Source: Bacillus sp. SM2101
GTDB lineage: Bacteria > Bacillota > Bacilli > Bacillales > SM2101
DNA length: 64,000 bases
Assembly: GCF_018588585.1 (NCBI RefSeq)
Contig: NZ_JAEUFG010000014.1
Location: 1 to 64,000 of the forward strand
Reading direction: 5' to 3'
The translations under genes and the position numbers were made by a program. Shown one piece after another: positions 63,059-64,000 of this stretch (position 1 is its first letter; each line of letters begins with the position of its first letter). A model generated the notes under the pieces. That model was not told the DNA's origin. It saw only the letters and a list, made by a program, of their open reading frames with translations, and did not search any database.

Positions 63059-63244
63059 CCTTTTTTATGAAGGAGTAGCTTTGTATCAAAATAAAATACG
63101 TAACTAAAGTTCATTTTGTATGTGGTTTTATATTGATCACAATGTTATGTGAAAGAATGTATAGTTGTCATGCATCCAACACAAAATATATTTACTACAA
63201 TCCTTTTTTATATAATGACTGACATTCGCTTTCTCCCTTATTTC
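63059..63244. other. Intergenic
   Basis: AT-rich sequence after the lipoprotein gene, nothing recognised. Confidence 0.3.
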
Positions 63245-63272
63245 AAAGCACTCATATACGGGTGCTTTTTAT
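63245..63272 (+). terminator. Intrinsic terminator
   Basis: AAGCAC and GTGCTTTTT form a short stem with a T-tract. Confidence 0.55.
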
Positions 63273-63310
63273 ACTTTGACGAGAATACTATTTACATGGA
63301 GGTATAGCAC

Positions 63311-64000
63311 ATGGAAAAAATGATAGCATTTGTTGCAGCTTTGGTTTTTTTTCCAGCTCTTACTTATTCAGAAGACGACATACTAGCTCAAGAAAAATTT
63401 AATAATATTATAAAGGTTGAGAGTATTATTGAATCAATAAATTCAATTACCATATATTGGCATGACTATGAACATGTAAATAATATTTACAGAGATGGGG
63501 TGAAATTACACACTGGAAGTGATAATGAAATTATTGATACTAACTTAAAACCTGGATATATATATACATATATAATAGAAGCTTTAGATTCCAAAGGAAA
63601 AATATTGGATGTTGTAAAAATACAAACATCTACAGAACCGCCCGACAAAAATATCGATGATTCATTGGGAGATATGGTTGTAACAACAATCGGAAAAAAT
63701 TCATATATCGCGATTGATTGGGAAGATATTCAAAACATAACAAGCTATGAAATATTTAGAAATGATGAACACCTTACTACAGTAATGAAAAGTGAATTTA
63801 CAGATCATAATATTACCTTAGATGAAGAGTACACATATAAAATTGTTGGCGCAAGAAAAGTCAAAAAGGATAAAAGAGATAAAATAGACAAAGGTATAAA
63901 TAACAATAGGCTTCAGAACAAACAAAAAGAAGAATTGTATATAGAAGAATTTGAAATAAGTAAACACGTTGGTGCTATAAGAAATCACATTGTTGGAGAA
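63311..64000 (+). CDS. Secreted fibronectin-type-like protein, incomplete at the window edge
   Basis: ATG 63311 follows GGAGGTATAGC. The frame stays open for 230 codons to the last base. It has a signal peptide (MEKMIAFVAALVFFPALTYS) and then two segments resembling fibronectin type III-like domains: SITIYWHDYEHVNNIYRDGV KL with YIYTYIIEALDSKGK, and SYIAIDWEDIQNITSYEIFR ND with EYTYKIVGARK. A charged stretch rich in Lys and Asn follows. Such modules mediate extracellular binding or space enzymatic domains. The C-terminal function lies beyond the window. Confidence 0.7.
   Translation, partial: MEKMIAFVAALVFFPALTYSEDDILAQEKFNNIIKVESIIESINSITIYWHDYEHVNNIYRDGVKLHTGSDNEIIDTNLKPGYIYTYIIEALDSKGKILDVVKIQTSTEPPDKNIDDSLGDMVVTTIGKNSYIAIDWEDIQNITSYEIFRNDEHLTTVMKSEFTDHNITLDEEYTYKIVGARKVKKDKRDKIDKGINNNRLQNKQKEELYIEEFEISKHVGAIRNHIVGE

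Overview
The window is low-GC DNA from an endospore-forming member of the Bacillaceae. This is inferred from Cys-rich spore-surface proteins with a Cys-Cys N-terminus, a collagen-like protein with a C1q/TNF-type tail, a YolD/SOS unit with Bacillus-type LexA boxes, strong AGGAGG ribosome sites with many TTG and GTG starts, and Bacillus-type small families (YolD, DUF3221, probably DUF3977). The species cannot be fixed from the sequence. It reads as an accessory region: gene density is low, intergenic gaps are long, and about one locus in three is broken by a frameshift, an in-frame stop or truncation.

Region 1 (1-10.4 kb) holds an eight-unit YVTN beta-propeller gene facing a collagen-like exosporium-type gene, a spore-associated hypothetical, a cohesin-dockerin secreted protein split by a -1 frameshift at a poly-T slippery site, a lipoprotein, a tiny secreted peptide and an endospore-appendage-like (Ena/DUF3992-like) gene. 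An IS3-family remnant also truncates a subtilase that precedes a putative toxin. Broken TraX and a DUF4085-like gene follow. Region 2 (10.4-19.1 kb) is phage- or ICE-like debris: a small membrane protein with a convergent antisense RNA (a candidate type I toxin-antitoxin), three paralogous HTH proteins plus an Xre regulator, a broken YHYH/zinc-finger gene, an EcoRII-type endonuclease fragment, a broken amidase and an SOS-controlled YolD gene with two relic copies.

Region 3 (19.1-44.9 kb) has a second Ena-like gene, several Cys-rich probable spore-surface genes, two intact and several decayed YVTN propellers with duplicated upstream regions, a tandem GNAT protein, and many small secreted or membrane proteins. 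Region 4 (44.9-64 kb) carries most of the ordinary enzymes: an ABC exporter, an M20 amidohydrolase, an SRPBCC protein, a metallo-beta-lactamase-fold hydrolase, acetyltransferases, a Nudix hydrolase and a RibD/DHFR-like reductase. It also has a 744-residue SBBP propeller, a seven-repeat secreted Kelch protein, an ftsZ fragment and an incomplete gene running off the right edge.

Three things stand out. (1) A dispersed cassette occurs near 20.9, 25.2, 44.4 and 58.0 kb; three copies carry a 32-bp palindrome followed by a ~70-residue protein and, where intact, a 31-residue membrane peptide. (2) The 11.4-kb locus has an antisense RNA with its own extended -10 promoter and terminator. (3) The region concentrates repetitive surface proteins (YVTN, SBBP, Kelch, collagen-like, Ena-like, cohesin/dockerin), consistent with turnover of a spore or cell surface repertoire.
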